A DNA stretch of 64,000 bases from Leptolyngbya ohadii IS1 (GCF_002215035.1 NZ_NKFP01000001.1:927501-991500), one strand, 5' to 3'. Numbered from the stretch's first letter, positions 37,265 through 47,224 are shown. A program made the numbers and translations. Notes: generated by a model from the letters alone, not told the origin.

Positions 37265-38350
37265 ATGACATCCCAACTGTCTAACCCAGCCCAATTTGAC
37301 CCTGCTAAAGCCGAAGCCTTCGCTGGACGGATGCTAGATATCATTAGCAGTAGTGCGATCGACTTGATGACCTCGATCGGACACCGCACCGAATTGTTTA
37401 ACACGATGGCAGACCTACCGCCCTCCACCAGCCAGCAAATCGCCGATGCTGCCGGACTGAACGAACGCTATGTGCGCGAATGGCTCGGCGCAATGGTCAC
37501 AGGTCGGATTGTGGACTATGACCCGATCGCCCAGACCTACACGCTTCCTGCGGAACACGCTGCATTTCTCACCCGCGCTGCGGAACCCAACAATCTTGCT
37601 CTGATCGCGCAGTTTCCCCCGATGCTGGCGACCGTCGAAGACCAGGTGATCGACTGCTTCTACAAAGGGGGCGGCGTTCCCTATTCTGCCTTCAAACGCT
37701 TTCATACGGTCATGGCAGAAGCGACCCATCAGGGAACGGTTGCACCTTTAATCAATCAGGTGTTGCCGCTCATTCCTGGACTGAGTGAGGCACTTCAGCA
37801 CGGCATTGAGGTTTTAGATTTGGGCTGCGGGAGTGGGAAAGTCCTCAATGTTTTGGCGGCAGCGTTTCCCAAAAGTCGATTCACAGGCTACGACTTTTCC
37901 AGTGAAACGATCGCGGCTGCTAATGCTGAAACGCAACGACACCAGCTAGGCAATATCGAGTTTCAAATTCGGGATGCTGCCCTAATCGAGGAGTGCGATC
38001 GCTACGATCTGATTACGACCTTCGATGCCATCCACGACCAGGCGAAACCTGATCAGGTCTTGCACAACATCTACCGAGCATTACGCTCTGACGGCATTTA
38101 CCTGATGCAAGAAATCCGGGGTGCGACGAAAGTTGAGGACAACCTGGAGAATCCGCTGGCTCCCTACTTTTACACGGTTTCCTGTATGCACTGTATGACT
38201 GTTTCTCTCGCCTATGGCGGCGCAGGTTTAGGAGCAATGTGGGGACAGGAAACGGCGTTGCGAATGCTGGCGGAAGCTGGATTCAAGCAGGTGGAAATTA
38301 AACGACTGCCGCAAGATATCGTCAATGACTACTACATCGTTCGTAAGTAA
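37265..38350 (+). CDS. Winged-helix class I methyltransferase, paralogue 1 (Rv2258c-like)
   Basis: A 361-residue protein. An N-terminal winged-helix dimerisation domain (SIGHRTELFNTMADLPPSTS, LNERYVREWLGAMVTG) is followed by a Rossmann methyltransferase. Motif I is VLDLGCGSGKVLNVLA (about residue 190), then FTGYDFSSETI and YDLITTFDAIHDQAKPD. CMHCMTVSLAYGGAGLGAMW lies near the C-terminus. It uses SAM; the substrate is unknown. AAAAGGAG precedes the ATG. It is roughly three-quarters identical by eye to the gene at 47339, and the upstream operator and a downstream block are shared too, so a segment was duplicated. A small ORF and a second methyltransferase gene follow. Confidence 0.82.
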   Translation: MTSQLSNPAQFDPAKAEAFAGRMLDIISSSAIDLMTSIGHRTELFNTMADLPPSTSQQIADAAGLNERYVREWLGAMVTGRIVDYDPIAQTYTLPAEHAAFLTRAAEPNNLALIAQFPPMLATVEDQVIDCFYKGGGVPYSAFKRFHTVMAEATHQGTVAPLINQVLPLIPGLSEALQHGIEVLDLGCGSGKVLNVLAAAFPKSRFTGYDFSSETIAAANAETQRHQLGNIEFQIRDAALIEECDRYDLITTFDAIHDQAKPDQVLHNIYRALRSDGIYLMQEIRGATKVEDNLENPLAPYFYTVSCMHCMTVSLAYGGAGLGAMWGQETALRMLAEAGFKQVEIKRLPQDIVNDYYIVRK

Positions 38351-38381
38351 ATCATCCCCAGGTCGCCAATTCAGCGAAACA

Positions 38382-38444
38382 GTATGTGCAAAGTTTATGC
38401 GCTTGTGGCACGGTACACCCCTGCTCGTCAGGATTCGCTTGTCT
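38382..38444 (+). repeat. 63-bp block shared with 48548-48610
   Basis: The two blocks align without gaps at 49 of 63 positions, ending in the identical AGGATTCGCTTGTCT. Each lies a little downstream of one of the two paralogous methyltransferase genes. They mark the duplicated segment beyond the coding part. Confidence 0.7.
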
Positions 38445-38504
38445 TTTCGGGTAACACCTATTGGGCTGCAAGCAGAATCCTTAGTCGAATGCTTTCAAGC
38501 CGAG

Positions 38505-38699
38505 ATGTGGAACGGTTTTGAAGCCAGCGAGAACTTTTGGGAGGTTTTAGAAATCACCTGTAGCCAACGGAGTATTTCCGCTCCAAGCCACATTACAGAG
38601 AGTGACCTGCAACAGGTTCGATCGCGGCTGCGAACTTATACTGAACATTGGAATGCTCTGGCAATGGGTGAGACGTTGGTGGTTACGTTTAGCTCATGA
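38505..38699 (+). CDS. Small unknown protein, 64 aa
   Basis: The frame reads MWNGFEASENFWEVLEITCS and later TESDLQQVRSRLRTYTEHWN, ALAMGETLVVTFSS. It is amphipathic and looks protein-like, but no family is recognised and there is no clear ribosome site. It could be the end of a longer decayed gene, since the frame is open upstream to 38325. Confidence 0.35.
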   Translation: MWNGFEASENFWEVLEITCSQRSISAPSHITESDLQQVRSRLRTYTEHWNALAMGETLVVTFSS

Positions 38700-38764
38700 G
38701 CCACTGAGATGTATGATGACCACTTAAGTAGACGATTGCATCCGTTCGGCATGGTGTAAAAGCT

Positions 38765-39568
38765 ATGAAAAATTGGTACAAAGAGGATCTCGCTTATATT
38801 CACGATGTAGGTCACAGTGACTACGCGCTCAAGTCCGCTTCAGGGATTCTCGATATCCTGGCTCAAAACAATATTTCAGAAGGCTTTGTAGTGGAATTGG
38901 GTTGCGGTAGCGGGCGATCGGCGCTAGAACTGACAAAAGCCCGTTATCAGGTACTTGGAGTCGATATTTCAGAGGCGATGATTGCAATTGCTCGAACCAG
39001 AGTTCCAGATGCCCAATTTCGAGTTGAATCGTTGTTTAAAGTGGATATTCCGTCTTGTCATGCGGTTATTGCAATTGGGGAATGCTTGAATTACTTGTTT
39101 GATAAGGACGAAACTGATCCAATTCTAACTCAACTTTTTGATCGCATCTACAACGCATTAATTCCAGGGGGTGTTCTAATCTTTGACGTTGCGGAACCAG
39201 GACAGGCAACAATCGGAACCACAACACAAAGCTTTAAAGAAGGCAAAGATTGGATTGTGCTGGTTGAGAAAGAAGAGGATCAGCAGCTAACCCTAACTCG
39301 TCGCATTATTACTTTCCGAAAAGTAGGAGAACAATACAGGCGAGACGATGAAATTCATCACCAGCGGCTTTATCAGGCACCAGAAATTGCTGAACAACTT
39401 CGTCAATCTGGTTTTCATGTTGAAGTGATGCAGAGCTACGGTGAGTACAAACTGCCAAAAGCTCACGCTGCTTTTATTGCACGTAAACCTGTAGGAAGCC
39501 ACAGAACTGTCGGTAAGACACTCGAAAACGATGAATGGAGTAATCAAGATGAGGATTCGCTTGTTTGA
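38765..39568 (+). CDS. Class I SAM-dependent methyltransferase
   Basis: A 267-residue protein. Motif I is VVELGCGSGRSALEL (about residue 40), then LGVDISEAMIAIARTR and HAVIAIGECLNYLFDKDE. GGVLIFDVAEPGQ is the strand after motif III. It belongs to the Methyltransf_25-type families acting on small molecules. Its last 20 bases overlap the start of the GNAT gene, so the two are translated together. It is not closely related to the winged-helix pair in this region. Confidence 0.85.
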   Translation: MKNWYKEDLAYIHDVGHSDYALKSASGILDILAQNNISEGFVVELGCGSGRSALELTKARYQVLGVDISEAMIAIARTRVPDAQFRVESLFKVDIPSCHAVIAIGECLNYLFDKDETDPILTQLFDRIYNALIPGGVLIFDVAEPGQATIGTTTQSFKEGKDWIVLVEKEEDQQLTLTRRIITFRKVGEQYRRDDEIHHQRLYQAPEIAEQLRQSGFHVEVMQSYGEYKLPKAHAAFIARKPVGSHRTVGKTLENDEWSNQDEDSLV

Positions 39569-40010
39569 AACGCAGGATGCTGAACAAGTCGCGCAGTTGT
39601 TTCACGATACAGTTCGTGCAGTCAATATTCGGGATTACTCAGATAGCCAGGTTCAAGCTTGGGCACCTGACGATATTGACTTTAGAAACTGGCTAAAGGT
39701 TTGTTCAAGCCGATTCACCTATGTTGCTGACGATGACGGTGTAATTGCCGGATTTGGAGAGCTGGAGCCGAATGGGCATATCGATTGCTTTTACTGCCAC
39801 AAGAATTATCAGCGTTGTGGAGTTGGTAGCCAAATCTATCAAGCGATCGAAGCAAAAGCACGCGAGTTAGGATTGGGTCGGCTATTTGTTGAAGCCAGCA
39901 TTACCGCAAAGCCTTTCTTCCAGCGTATGGGATTTTCGGTGGTCAAGGAACAGGAAGTTACCCGTCGAGGCGAAACGTTCATCAATTATGTGATGGAGAA
40001 GCTTTTGTAG
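39549..40010 (+). CDS. GNAT-family N-acetyltransferase
   Basis: About 153 residues from ATG 39549, with GGAG at the right spacing inside the previous gene. The N-terminus MRIRLFETQDAEQVAQLFHD and the acetyl-CoA loop YQRCGVGSQIYQAIEAKARE (Q/R-x-x-G-x-G/A pattern) are characteristic. LFVEASITAKPFFQRMGF is the last GNAT motif. The acceptor amine is not known. It forms a two-gene operon with the methyltransferase before it. Confidence 0.87.
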   Translation: MRIRLFETQDAEQVAQLFHDTVRAVNIRDYSDSQVQAWAPDDIDFRNWLKVCSSRFTYVADDDGVIAGFGELEPNGHIDCFYCHKNYQRCGVGSQIYQAIEAKARELGLGRLFVEASITAKPFFQRMGFSVVKEQEVTRRGETFINYVMEKLL

Positions 40011-40061
40011 ACGACTGCTGATGACTTCAGAAGATGCACAAATGAATGGGTTGGTCGCTAA

Positions 40062-40415
40062 TTATCTACTATCAGCTAGGGAAGAAGGATCAGCAACAAA
40101 TGACAAATCAGCAGCGCAACCCAACCAGCCTTTTGTGCCGATTGTACCTGCATCATCTACAACAATCGGTTCCAGCACTTCGACCGTCCACACCCGTGCA
40201 AAGGGTAAACCCACCTTGCGAAACGATCGCCGAACTGTTTCCGCATCGGGGGCTTCAAATTCACAGATGACTCGACTGCGATCGCGGGACATCATGGAGC
40301 GAATCCAGTGGACATCGTGGCTGCTGTGACAGGGAATTGCTTTCTTAATATCCTGGTTCCACTTCTCTTCCGTCATTGGCGGATCAAAAATTTTTTCAAC
40401 GAGAACTCGTACCAT
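40062..40415 (-). CDS. DUF4242 protein (SCO4226/nickel-binding-like)
   Basis: About 117 residues starting MVRVLVEKIFDPPMTEEKWN. HDVHWIRSMMSRDRSRVICE and FEAPDAETVRRSFRKVGLPF fit the ferredoxin-like DUF4242 fold, some members of which bind nickel. The upstream gene, the giant regulator, ends 13 bases before this start on the same strand, so it is probably co-transcribed. The earlier start at 40478 is inside that gene and unlikely. Confidence 0.75.
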   Translation of the reverse strand: MVRVLVEKIFDPPMTEEKWNQDIKKAIPCHSSHDVHWIRSMMSRDRSRVICEFEAPDAETVRRSFRKVGLPFARVWTVEVLEPIVVDDAGTIGTKGWLGCAADLSFVADPSSLADSR

Positions 40416-40428
40416 TGTTTTCTCTTGC

Positions 40429-43400
40429 CTATTTTTGACTTGCTTTTTGCTGATGCTGGGACCCGGAATGTTGCTCACCCAATTGCCTGTCTAATTTATC
40501 TTCTTTATCTTCCCTATCGTCTTTTAGCTGCTTCCTCAGTTGTTCGATTGCGATGCGGGCACGTTCACTGATGGCGGATAAACTAACCTTTTGCTGAAAA
40601 TTCTCAAACAAATTCTCAAACAAGTTCTCAAAAGAATTGAGGGCTGACTGGCGATCGCCGCTCTGTAATTTGCCGCGAATTAATGTGACCGCTGCAAGGG
40701 CAGTCTCACTCGGATGATCGACAAGCTGCGCCGCCCGGAAAGCTGCTTCGGCACGATCGATCGCCAATTCTGTTCGATGATGTTTCAAATCCACTTCAGC
40801 CGCAAACGTTAGCGCATATGCCAGCATCCGCTGGGAGTCTAATTGCTGTAGGGCAGATAGGGCTTGCTTTAACAGAACCCGCGCTTCAGGTTGATCGAGC
40901 AGATAGCGGGCAAGGGCATCCAGGGCAGCGGCAAAAGCCCTTTCACTTCCCTCCCCGCTGATTTTAGTGGCGACGGTGGCGAGTTCAACCGAGTAGGTGA
41001 TAGCGGCGATCGGGTCATCTGCTTCTAGCTCTGTCATTGCCAGATAAGTCAAACAGGCGCACTCTCGCCAGTGATCCTGCTCTGCCTGTGCCATGTGCCA
41101 TGCCTGTTGCAGCAGCGATCGGGCTGCCGTAAAATCTGCCGCATGGCGACGCACACAGCCCATCCCACAGGGAATATCAATTAACTCCAGTCCCACTCTG
41201 GCAGCAAGGGTCTGGGCCTCAATCAGCAGCGCTTCTGCACGGGACATTTCCCGCTCGGTTTCAGCCAGACACCAGCCTGTATACGCCAGCATTCGTGCTG
41301 TTGTGGTAGAACTGGCAGCCCGACCCCGCTCCGCTGCCCGCAGGGAATGTTCCTGAACGCTGCTCAAATTACCGTGTTCATAGTTAAGGGCAATGAGCAC
41401 TTCAAATCCGGTTGCTTCTTCGTCTCTCAGGTCTAAAGTTCGGGCTTCTTCGATTAACTGGTGTAAGTCCGCTTCCAGTTGGAGACTACGCTCCTTGCTT
41501 ACGCCTGCCAAAACGTGCAGTTTGAGCAATTCAATCTGGCAGCGGACTCTGGTTTGCCGATCCAGATATTGGCAATGCTCCAGTCCTCGCTGCGTTAACT
41601 GCGAAACCTCAGCGTAGGCAAACAACCGCAAACAGCGTTCAGCCGCAATCATACAGGCGGATGCCGCCAATCCATGATCGCCCCCTAAAGAAGCATGGTA
41701 AGCGATATCACTGGCAAGGGAATCCTCAGCAGCAAAGGACGACTTTAATACTTGGGCAATGTGACGGTGGATCAAACGGCGACGCGAGACGGAGAGCTGG
41801 TGATAGGCAACCTGGCGCACAATGTCATGCACAAAATCATACTGAACTTCGCCTTGAAAAGTTGCCCCTGAACGAATAATGCCTTCCTGTTCCAGTTCTT
41901 CGATCGCCGTCAGCAGGTTACTGGAAGAGCAATCGGCAATTTCAGCAACGGTTGTGGGGTTGAAGCTGCGGCCGATGACTGCCGCCCAGGATAAAAATTC
42001 CCGCGTGGGTTGATCGAGCTGCTGAAGCCGATCCTGAATCAGTGCCTCTAAGCTCTCTGAGCTGGCAGTGCCATGTTGAGCGATCGCACGGGCAATTTCA
42101 AGTGCAAATAAGGGGTTGCCGCCGCTTTCCGCAAAGATCTGGTTGCCGTCGATCGCGTGATCGATTTCCTGCACTAGCTTGACCGTCTGAGCCTGATTGA
42201 GGAGCGACAGTTCCAGGGTTTGCAGCCGATTTTCGCGTCGCAGGGATTGTACCAGTTTATAAACGGGTTGATTTGTCGCCAGCTCACGGGCGCGGGCAGC
42301 ACAGGCAAACCGGACTTTAGTATGCCCCAGTAGGCGAGAAGCATAGTGCAGCAGGGCAGTTGAAGCTTCATCGAGCCACTGAATGTTGTCCAGAATCACG
42401 ATCGTTGGCTGATTTGCTGAAAGCTGCGACAGCAAACGCACCACCGCATCAAATAATCGCCGCAGATCGGCAGGTTCTTCGGGTTTCGGAGACGTTTCGG
42501 GAAACAGCGATCGCAGTTCGATCGGCAGGTCTGCAAGAGCCGGGAACGAGAGCAAGCGCATTGCATCAACCCAGGCTCCATAGGGTCGCAGCATTTCCGC
42601 TTCAAATCCCGATCCCCAAAGCACCTGCCCCTGATTCGATCGCACCGCAGCAGCCAGTTCTTCCAGCAGTCGAGTTTTTCCAATGCCGGGTTCCCCTAAC
42701 AGCAGCAGGATTTCTGAGCCGTAGCGTTCAGAGGTTGAGATCAGCCAGTGGTGCAGCAGGTTCCATTCCGATTCGCGTCCAATTAGCGGCAGCGTATGAA
42801 TGGGGAGGACTTCGCTAACGGTGCTGTCCTGTTCGACTGCGCCCAAGGTTTTGAGAGCCGTTCGCTGTGCTTCGGTGAGTCCGATCGCCCCTGCAATATT
42901 CGTTCCCTCATAGGGACGAGCCGCTCTGAAGGTGCGGAAACATTTTCCCGTCTGAGTATTCCAGAGTTTAATCGTTTCATCCTGACTGCCGCTTGCCAGG
43001 GTTTCACCATCGGGACTGAAGGCAACCGACCAGATTAGATTCGTGTGTCCCTGGAGCGTGTGCAGACAACATCCCGTGTCCGTCTCCCAGAGTTTCACCG
43101 TTTGATCGCTGCTAACGCTGGCGAGCCTTGTTCCATCCGGGCTAAACGCCACTGACCAGACGCGGCTGCTGTGTTCTTCCAGCGATCGCCAACAGTCTCC
43201 CGTCTTTATATCCCACAGCTTCACCGAATGATCGCCACTGCCGCTGGCAAGGGTTCGCCCATCGGGACTAAAAGCGATCGACCAGACCCAATTGTGATGT
43301 CCCTGCAACGTTTGGAGGCACTCGCCTGTAGACAGCTTCCACAGCTTGATCGTTTGATCGTAACTGCCGCTTGCCAGAATTTGCCCATTAGAACTGAATG

Positions 43401-46400
43401 CCACCGAACAAACCCAGCTTGTATGCCCCTGCAACGTTTGCAGGCATTGCCCCGTTTGCACCTCCCAAAGCTTCACTGTGTGGTCATCGCTGCCGCTCGC
43501 AAGAATTGCCCCATTAGGACTAAAGGCGACTGACCAGACGCGGCTTGTGTGTCCCTTGAGCGTATGCAAGCACTGTTGACTGGGAACGTGCCACAGTTTA
43601 ATTGTCTGATCGCCACTGCCGCTTGCCAAAAGTTGACCATTGGGACTGAACGCCAGCCCGCAAACCGGATTCGTATGTCCACTGATCTGGTGCAGGCAAT
43701 CCCCCGTGCGGCTATCCCAGAGTTTGATGGTGTGATCGTCGTGACCGCTGGCAAGCAAGGATTCGGCTAAGAAGGCGTTTCCTGCGGAATTGGCGAAGCA
43801 GACTGCCCGTACCCGATTGGTATAGCCCTGGAGCGTTCTCCAGCATTGTCCGCTTTGAAGCTGCCAGAATCTGACGGTATGGTCGCCGCCACCACTTACC
43901 AGAGTTTGACCATCAGGGCTAAAGGTAACCGATCGCACCCAACTCGTGTGCCCCCGCAGCGTCTGAAAATTCTCTCCTGTTTCCGCCTGCCACATTTTCA
44001 CCGTTTGATCTTCACTGCCGCTTGCCAAAAACTGACCATCGGGACTGAAGGCGATTGAGCGAATCCAGTTGGTATGTCCGACTAACGTTCTCAGACAGTC
44101 GCCCGATTGGGCATTCCATAACCGAATTGTTCGATCGCTGCTGCTGCTTGCCAACCTTTGACCATCGGGGCTGAAGGCAACCGACCAAACGCCCGCCTGG
44201 TGTCCCTGCAAGGTTTTGCTGCATTTGCCAGATTGCAGATCCCATAGCTTTACCGTCCCATCCTCGCTGCCGCTGGCAAGAATTTGACGATCGGGACTGA
44301 AGGCAACCGATCGCACCCAGTTGGTGTGTCCTTCCAGGCTGGCACAGCATTCCCCCGTTTTAAGATTCCAGAGCTTAATGACAGAAGATTCGCTGCCACT
44401 GGCGAGAAATTGACCGTCAGGGCTAAAGGCAACCGACCAGACCTGATAGGGAGCCTCCTGCAACGTCTGGAGACACTGCCCGGTCTGTACATCCCAGAGC
44501 TTGATGGTTTTGTCGTCACTGCCGCTGGCAAGGATTTGACCATCGGGGCTAAAGGCAACCGACCAGACCCAATTCCGGTGTCCCTGGCAGGTCAACAAGT
44601 TCTTGCCATCGGCAACTCGCCACAGGCGCAATTCTCGATTGGTGTCTCCTGTTGCCAGCAGTTGACCATCGGGGCTAAAAGCAACACAAAGCGTCAGGCT
44701 TAAAGTTTCCGTGAATACGGTTTTTGATAGGTCAGCATTCGCTAAATTAACCCGATGCAGCAGGACATTTCGCAAATCTGCCTGCCACAGCGCGAGACTG
44801 GAGAGGTCGTACCCTGTTAAATCAGTTTCAAGCTGAATCAGCAGATTCAACACATTACCCGCTGCGTATCCTGCTGGCTGCGATGCATGCTGACGCAGTT
44901 TTACCAGAAGCTGGGTCAGGGTTTTCCCAACCTGAGGAGGATTGCCTAACCGGATCTGAAGCTGACGCAGAATGGGCTGCACAATCTGGCGGATTTGAAT
45001 CTCCTGAACGTTGTCTTTTCCCTGTGATTTGAGTAAAGCATGACTGTGCAGCAGAGGAATCGCAAACGCAGGTTTCGGCAAGCGGGAACAGGCTAAGCTT
45101 GCAGCCGCAGCAGTCGTCGAACTCGCAACCGCAGGAGATACCTGTGCTTCTCCACTTGCCATTTCTTGAATTTCATCGCAAATCCACTCCACAAAGCGAT
45201 CGGTGACGTACTGCATGACGATCGGTGGTTGAGTGTAGCTACCAGATTGGGTTTCCAGAAGCGATCGCCAATTGAGCGATTCAAGAGCCTGCAACAAATC
45301 AGCACGAGAGGCTGTGGGTACAAAATCAGCCATCAGTTCCGACAGGCTCGTCCAATCTCGGTTAATTGACAGCCAGAACATAATACTTTTTTCAAACACT
45401 GAACTTCGCAAACACTGCTGATCCAAAAGCTGATAAAGACCGTGAAAAACGCCCGCATCCTCTGCCAAAAAGTCTTGAATGCTGCCGCCAAATAAATCTT
45501 GAATGGAAGTAGAGACAATTTTTAATGCTAGCGGGTTATAGCTGTATCGCTGGCACAACTGCCGTTTTTGCGCCTCAGAGCCGATGAGTTGCTTGACTTC
45601 TAGAATGGCGATCGCCGCCTCTGGGACTCCTCCTAACTGGAGCGACCGTACCGCTTCTGTTCCTTCAAAAACGGCAATTTCGGCAGGTTTTTCTCGGCTG
45701 GTGAGCAGTACACAGCTCTGATGCTGCACTTCACCCAGCAGCTTGAATAAATCCCCGTAATTCTCATAGCCAGGGCGATACTGTCCGGCGCGATCTCCCT
45801 CCAGAAAAAGGGTTTCCACGTTATCCAGAACAATCAGGCATCGGTGTGACTTTAACCAGTGAACTAATCGCCCCAGATCGGTTTTGCTGTCCTGCTGCTC
45901 GGACAAAAACGGGATTAATTCGGCAAGGAGGGTTTCGAGCAGAGGGGCATTGCGGAGAGAACGCCAGATGAGAAGTTGGAAGGGTAAGGGAGTGGATGAG
46001 TGGATGAGTGGATGAGTGGATGAGTTGTTTGCTTCCTCTTGTTCAAAAATTTCCTGTGCGACTTTTACTGCCAGGGAGGTTTTGCCGATGCCGCCCATTC
46101 CAAGCAGCAAAACCAGGCGACAGCGGTGGTTAACTATCCACTCTTTTAAGCTCGATCGCTCTGCTTCACGTCCGTAGAAAACAGAAACATCGATCGCTTC
46201 TCCCCAATCTTGGCGCGAAACGGCAGGCGGAGGAGGCGAAGGGGAGGCAGGAGAGGGAGCGTTTAAGGAAAGCGGTTCGTTTTCGTTGAGGATGCGCTGA
46301 TACAGATCACGGGTTGTTGTGCTGGGATCAACGCCTAGCTCTTCCCGTAACGCGGTCATACAGCGATGGTACAGTTGCAGCGCAGTCGAACGATCGCCGC

Positions 46401-47013
46401 TGAGGTGGTGCAGCTGCATGAGCGAAGCATAGGTTGCTTCATTGAGCGGATCGATTCGCAATAGCTGTTGAGCATGACCGATTGCCGTGCGGTAGTCCTG
46501 CTGTTCTTTCATCAGGTCGATGATCTGTTCTAGCGCGTTCACCCGCATCTGCTGAAAACGTTCTCGCTCTGGAACGATCCACTCGTCTTCGCAGCTTGGC
46601 AGTAAATCTCCTTGATAAAGGGATATTGCCTGTTCTAACAGCGATCGCTTTATTCCCCGATCGGCAGACTGTGCTGTTTTTAATCCGTTCTCAAAATCAA
46701 TCACATCGGCAGTGCAGTGAGCCGTGGGCGACCATTGCAGCGTTTTTGCGTCGATTATAAGCAACTGATCGGCTGCGGGTAAGTCTCGTCGCAGGTAGCT
46801 CAGTTCTTTGCGAAGATTGGTTCTCGCTTGCGCTTCGGGGGAATCTGCCCACAGGTGAAAGGCAAGTCGCTGTCGGGGCTGGGGCGAATGGCGATGCAGA
46901 ATCAGGTAAGCCAGCAATGCCTGTGACCGGGCTGTGCTAATTCCTGCAACAGAGCGATCGCCACAAGCAATCGATAACTCCCCCAGCAACCTGATTTGTA
47001 AGGTTAAAGACAT
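40429..47013 (-). CDS. Giant SARP/AfsR-type regulator: BTAD, NB-ARC, 14 WD40, second ATPase, TPR-like
   Basis: A 2,194-residue protein. Residues 1-95 are an OmpR-like winged helix (LLGELSIACGDRSVAGISTA) and 97-245 the BTAD domain, together the SARP DNA-binding unit. An NB-ARC ATPase follows with GMGGIGKTS at about 308, then an NB-ARC linker. Fourteen WD40 repeats (about 770-1370; VAFSPDGQ..LASGS and KLW) make two seven-blade propellers, ending PYEGTNIAGAIGLTEAQRT, where similar cyanobacterial proteins often stop. This one continues with a second P-loop ATPase (PLIGRESEWN, LLGEPGIGKTRLLEELAAAV, about 1440) and helical repeats to the end, an apparent fusion with a MalT/AfsR-type ATPase. It should act as a signal-gated transcription activator. 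A 4-copy octamer repeat lies in the NB-ARC part. The divergent methyltransferase promoter carries direct repeats it could bind. Confidence 0.88.
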   Translation of the reverse strand: MSLTLQIRLLGELSIACGDRSVAGISTARSQALLAYLILHRHSPQPRQRLAFHLWADSPEAQARTNLRKELSYLRRDLPAADQLLIIDAKTLQWSPTAHCTADVIDFENGLKTAQSADRGIKRSLLEQAISLYQGDLLPSCEDEWIVPERERFQQMRVNALEQIIDLMKEQQDYRTAIGHAQQLLRIDPLNEATYASLMQLHHLSGDRSTALQLYHRCMTALREELGVDPSTTTRDLYQRILNENEPLSLNAPSPASPSPPPPAVSRQDWGEAIDVSVFYGREAERSSLKEWIVNHRCRLVLLLGMGGIGKTSLAVKVAQEIFEQEEANNSSTHPLIHSSTPLPFQLLIWRSLRNAPLLETLLAELIPFLSEQQDSKTDLGRLVHWLKSHRCLIVLDNVETLFLEGDRAGQYRPGYENYGDLFKLLGEVQHQSCVLLTSREKPAEIAVFEGTEAVRSLQLGGVPEAAIAILEVKQLIGSEAQKRQLCQRYSYNPLALKIVSTSIQDLFGGSIQDFLAEDAGVFHGLYQLLDQQCLRSSVFEKSIMFWLSINRDWTSLSELMADFVPTASRADLLQALESLNWRSLLETQSGSYTQPPIVMQYVTDRFVEWICDEIQEMASGEAQVSPAVASSTTAAAASLACSRLPKPAFAIPLLHSHALLKSQGKDNVQEIQIRQIVQPILRQLQIRLGNPPQVGKTLTQLLVKLRQHASQPAGYAAGNVLNLLIQLETDLTGYDLSSLALWQADLRNVLLHRVNLANADLSKTVFTETLSLTLCVAFSPDGQLLATGDTNRELRLWRVADGKNLLTCQGHRNWVWSVAFSPDGQILASGSDDKTIKLWDVQTGQCLQTLQEAPYQVWSVAFSPDGQFLASGSESSVIKLWNLKTGECCASLEGHTNWVRSVAFSPDRQILASGSEDGTVKLWDLQSGKCSKTLQGHQAGVWSVAFSPDGQRLASSSSDRTIRLWNAQSGDCLRTLVGHTNWIRSIAFSPDGQFLASGSEDQTVKMWQAETGENFQTLRGHTSWVRSVTFSPDGQTLVSGGGDHTVRFWQLQSGQCWRTLQGYTNRVRAVCFANSAGNAFLAESLLASGHDDHTIKLWDSRTGDCLHQISGHTNPVCGLAFSPNGQLLASGSGDQTIKLWHVPSQQCLHTLKGHTSRVWSVAFSPNGAILASGSDDHTVKLWEVQTGQCLQTLQGHTSWVCSVAFSSNGQILASGSYDQTIKLWKLSTGECLQTLQGHHNWVWSIAFSPDGRTLASGSGDHSVKLWDIKTGDCWRSLEEHSSRVWSVAFSPDGTRLASVSSDQTVKLWETDTGCCLHTLQGHTNLIWSVAFSPDGETLASGSQDETIKLWNTQTGKCFRTFRAARPYEGTNIAGAIGLTEAQRTALKTLGAVEQDSTVSEVLPIHTLPLIGRESEWNLLHHWLISTSERYGSEILLLLGEPGIGKTRLLEELAAAVRSNQGQVLWGSGFEAEMLRPYGAWVDAMRLLSFPALADLPIELRSLFPETSPKPEEPADLRRLFDAVVRLLSQLSANQPTIVILDNIQWLDEASTALLHYASRLLGHTKVRFACAARARELATNQPVYKLVQSLRRENRLQTLELSLLNQAQTVKLVQEIDHAIDGNQIFAESGGNPLFALEIARAIAQHGTASSESLEALIQDRLQQLDQPTREFLSWAAVIGRSFNPTTVAEIADCSSSNLLTAIEELEQEGIIRSGATFQGEVQYDFVHDIVRQVAYHQLSVSRRRLIHRHIAQVLKSSFAAEDSLASDIAYHASLGGDHGLAASACMIAAERCLRLFAYAEVSQLTQRGLEHCQYLDRQTRVRCQIELLKLHVLAGVSKERSLQLEADLHQLIEEARTLDLRDEEATGFEVLIALNYEHGNLSSVQEHSLRAAERGRAASSTTTARMLAYTGWCLAETEREMSRAEALLIEAQTLAARVGLELIDIPCGMGCVRRHAADFTAARSLLQQAWHMAQAEQDHWRECACLTYLAMTELEADDPIAAITYSVELATVATKISGEGSERAFAAALDALARYLLDQPEARVLLKQALSALQQLDSQRMLAYALTFAAEVDLKHHRTELAIDRAEAAFRAAQLVDHPSETALAAVTLIRGKLQSGDRQSALNSFENLFENLFENFQQKVSLSAISERARIAIEQLRKQLKDDREDKEDKLDRQLGEQHSGSQHQQKASQK
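45992..46023. repeat. Octanucleotide tandem repeat (4 copies) inside the SARP regulator gene
   Basis: GTGGATGA is repeated four times (TCATCCAC on the coding strand), giving SSTHPLIHSS in a loop after the NB-ARC P-loop. With 32 bases the frame stays open. Gain or loss of one unit would shift it. It differs from the kinase tract by one base per unit. Confidence 0.93.
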
Positions 47014-47224
47014 CGCCTTTCAGCTCTCTGGAGTTCCCGATTAAGTAAAACTACCCTAAAAATAGCAAATTCGATTAAAGCCACTACAAAATAACGTTCG
47101 ATGTCATCAAAACGTTACATTGGCGATCTGTTTTTGCTTCAAACCTCGATCGAATAATTTACTCTGACAGTTTCTTTTTCTATATTCCCCACCCATCGCT
47201 GCGCCAGCACAATTCGTCTTGCAT

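Noticed and set aside
40021-40329. 102-aa plus-strand frame after the GNAT gene
   Set aside because: It is antisense to the DUF4242 gene, which has clear family signatures.
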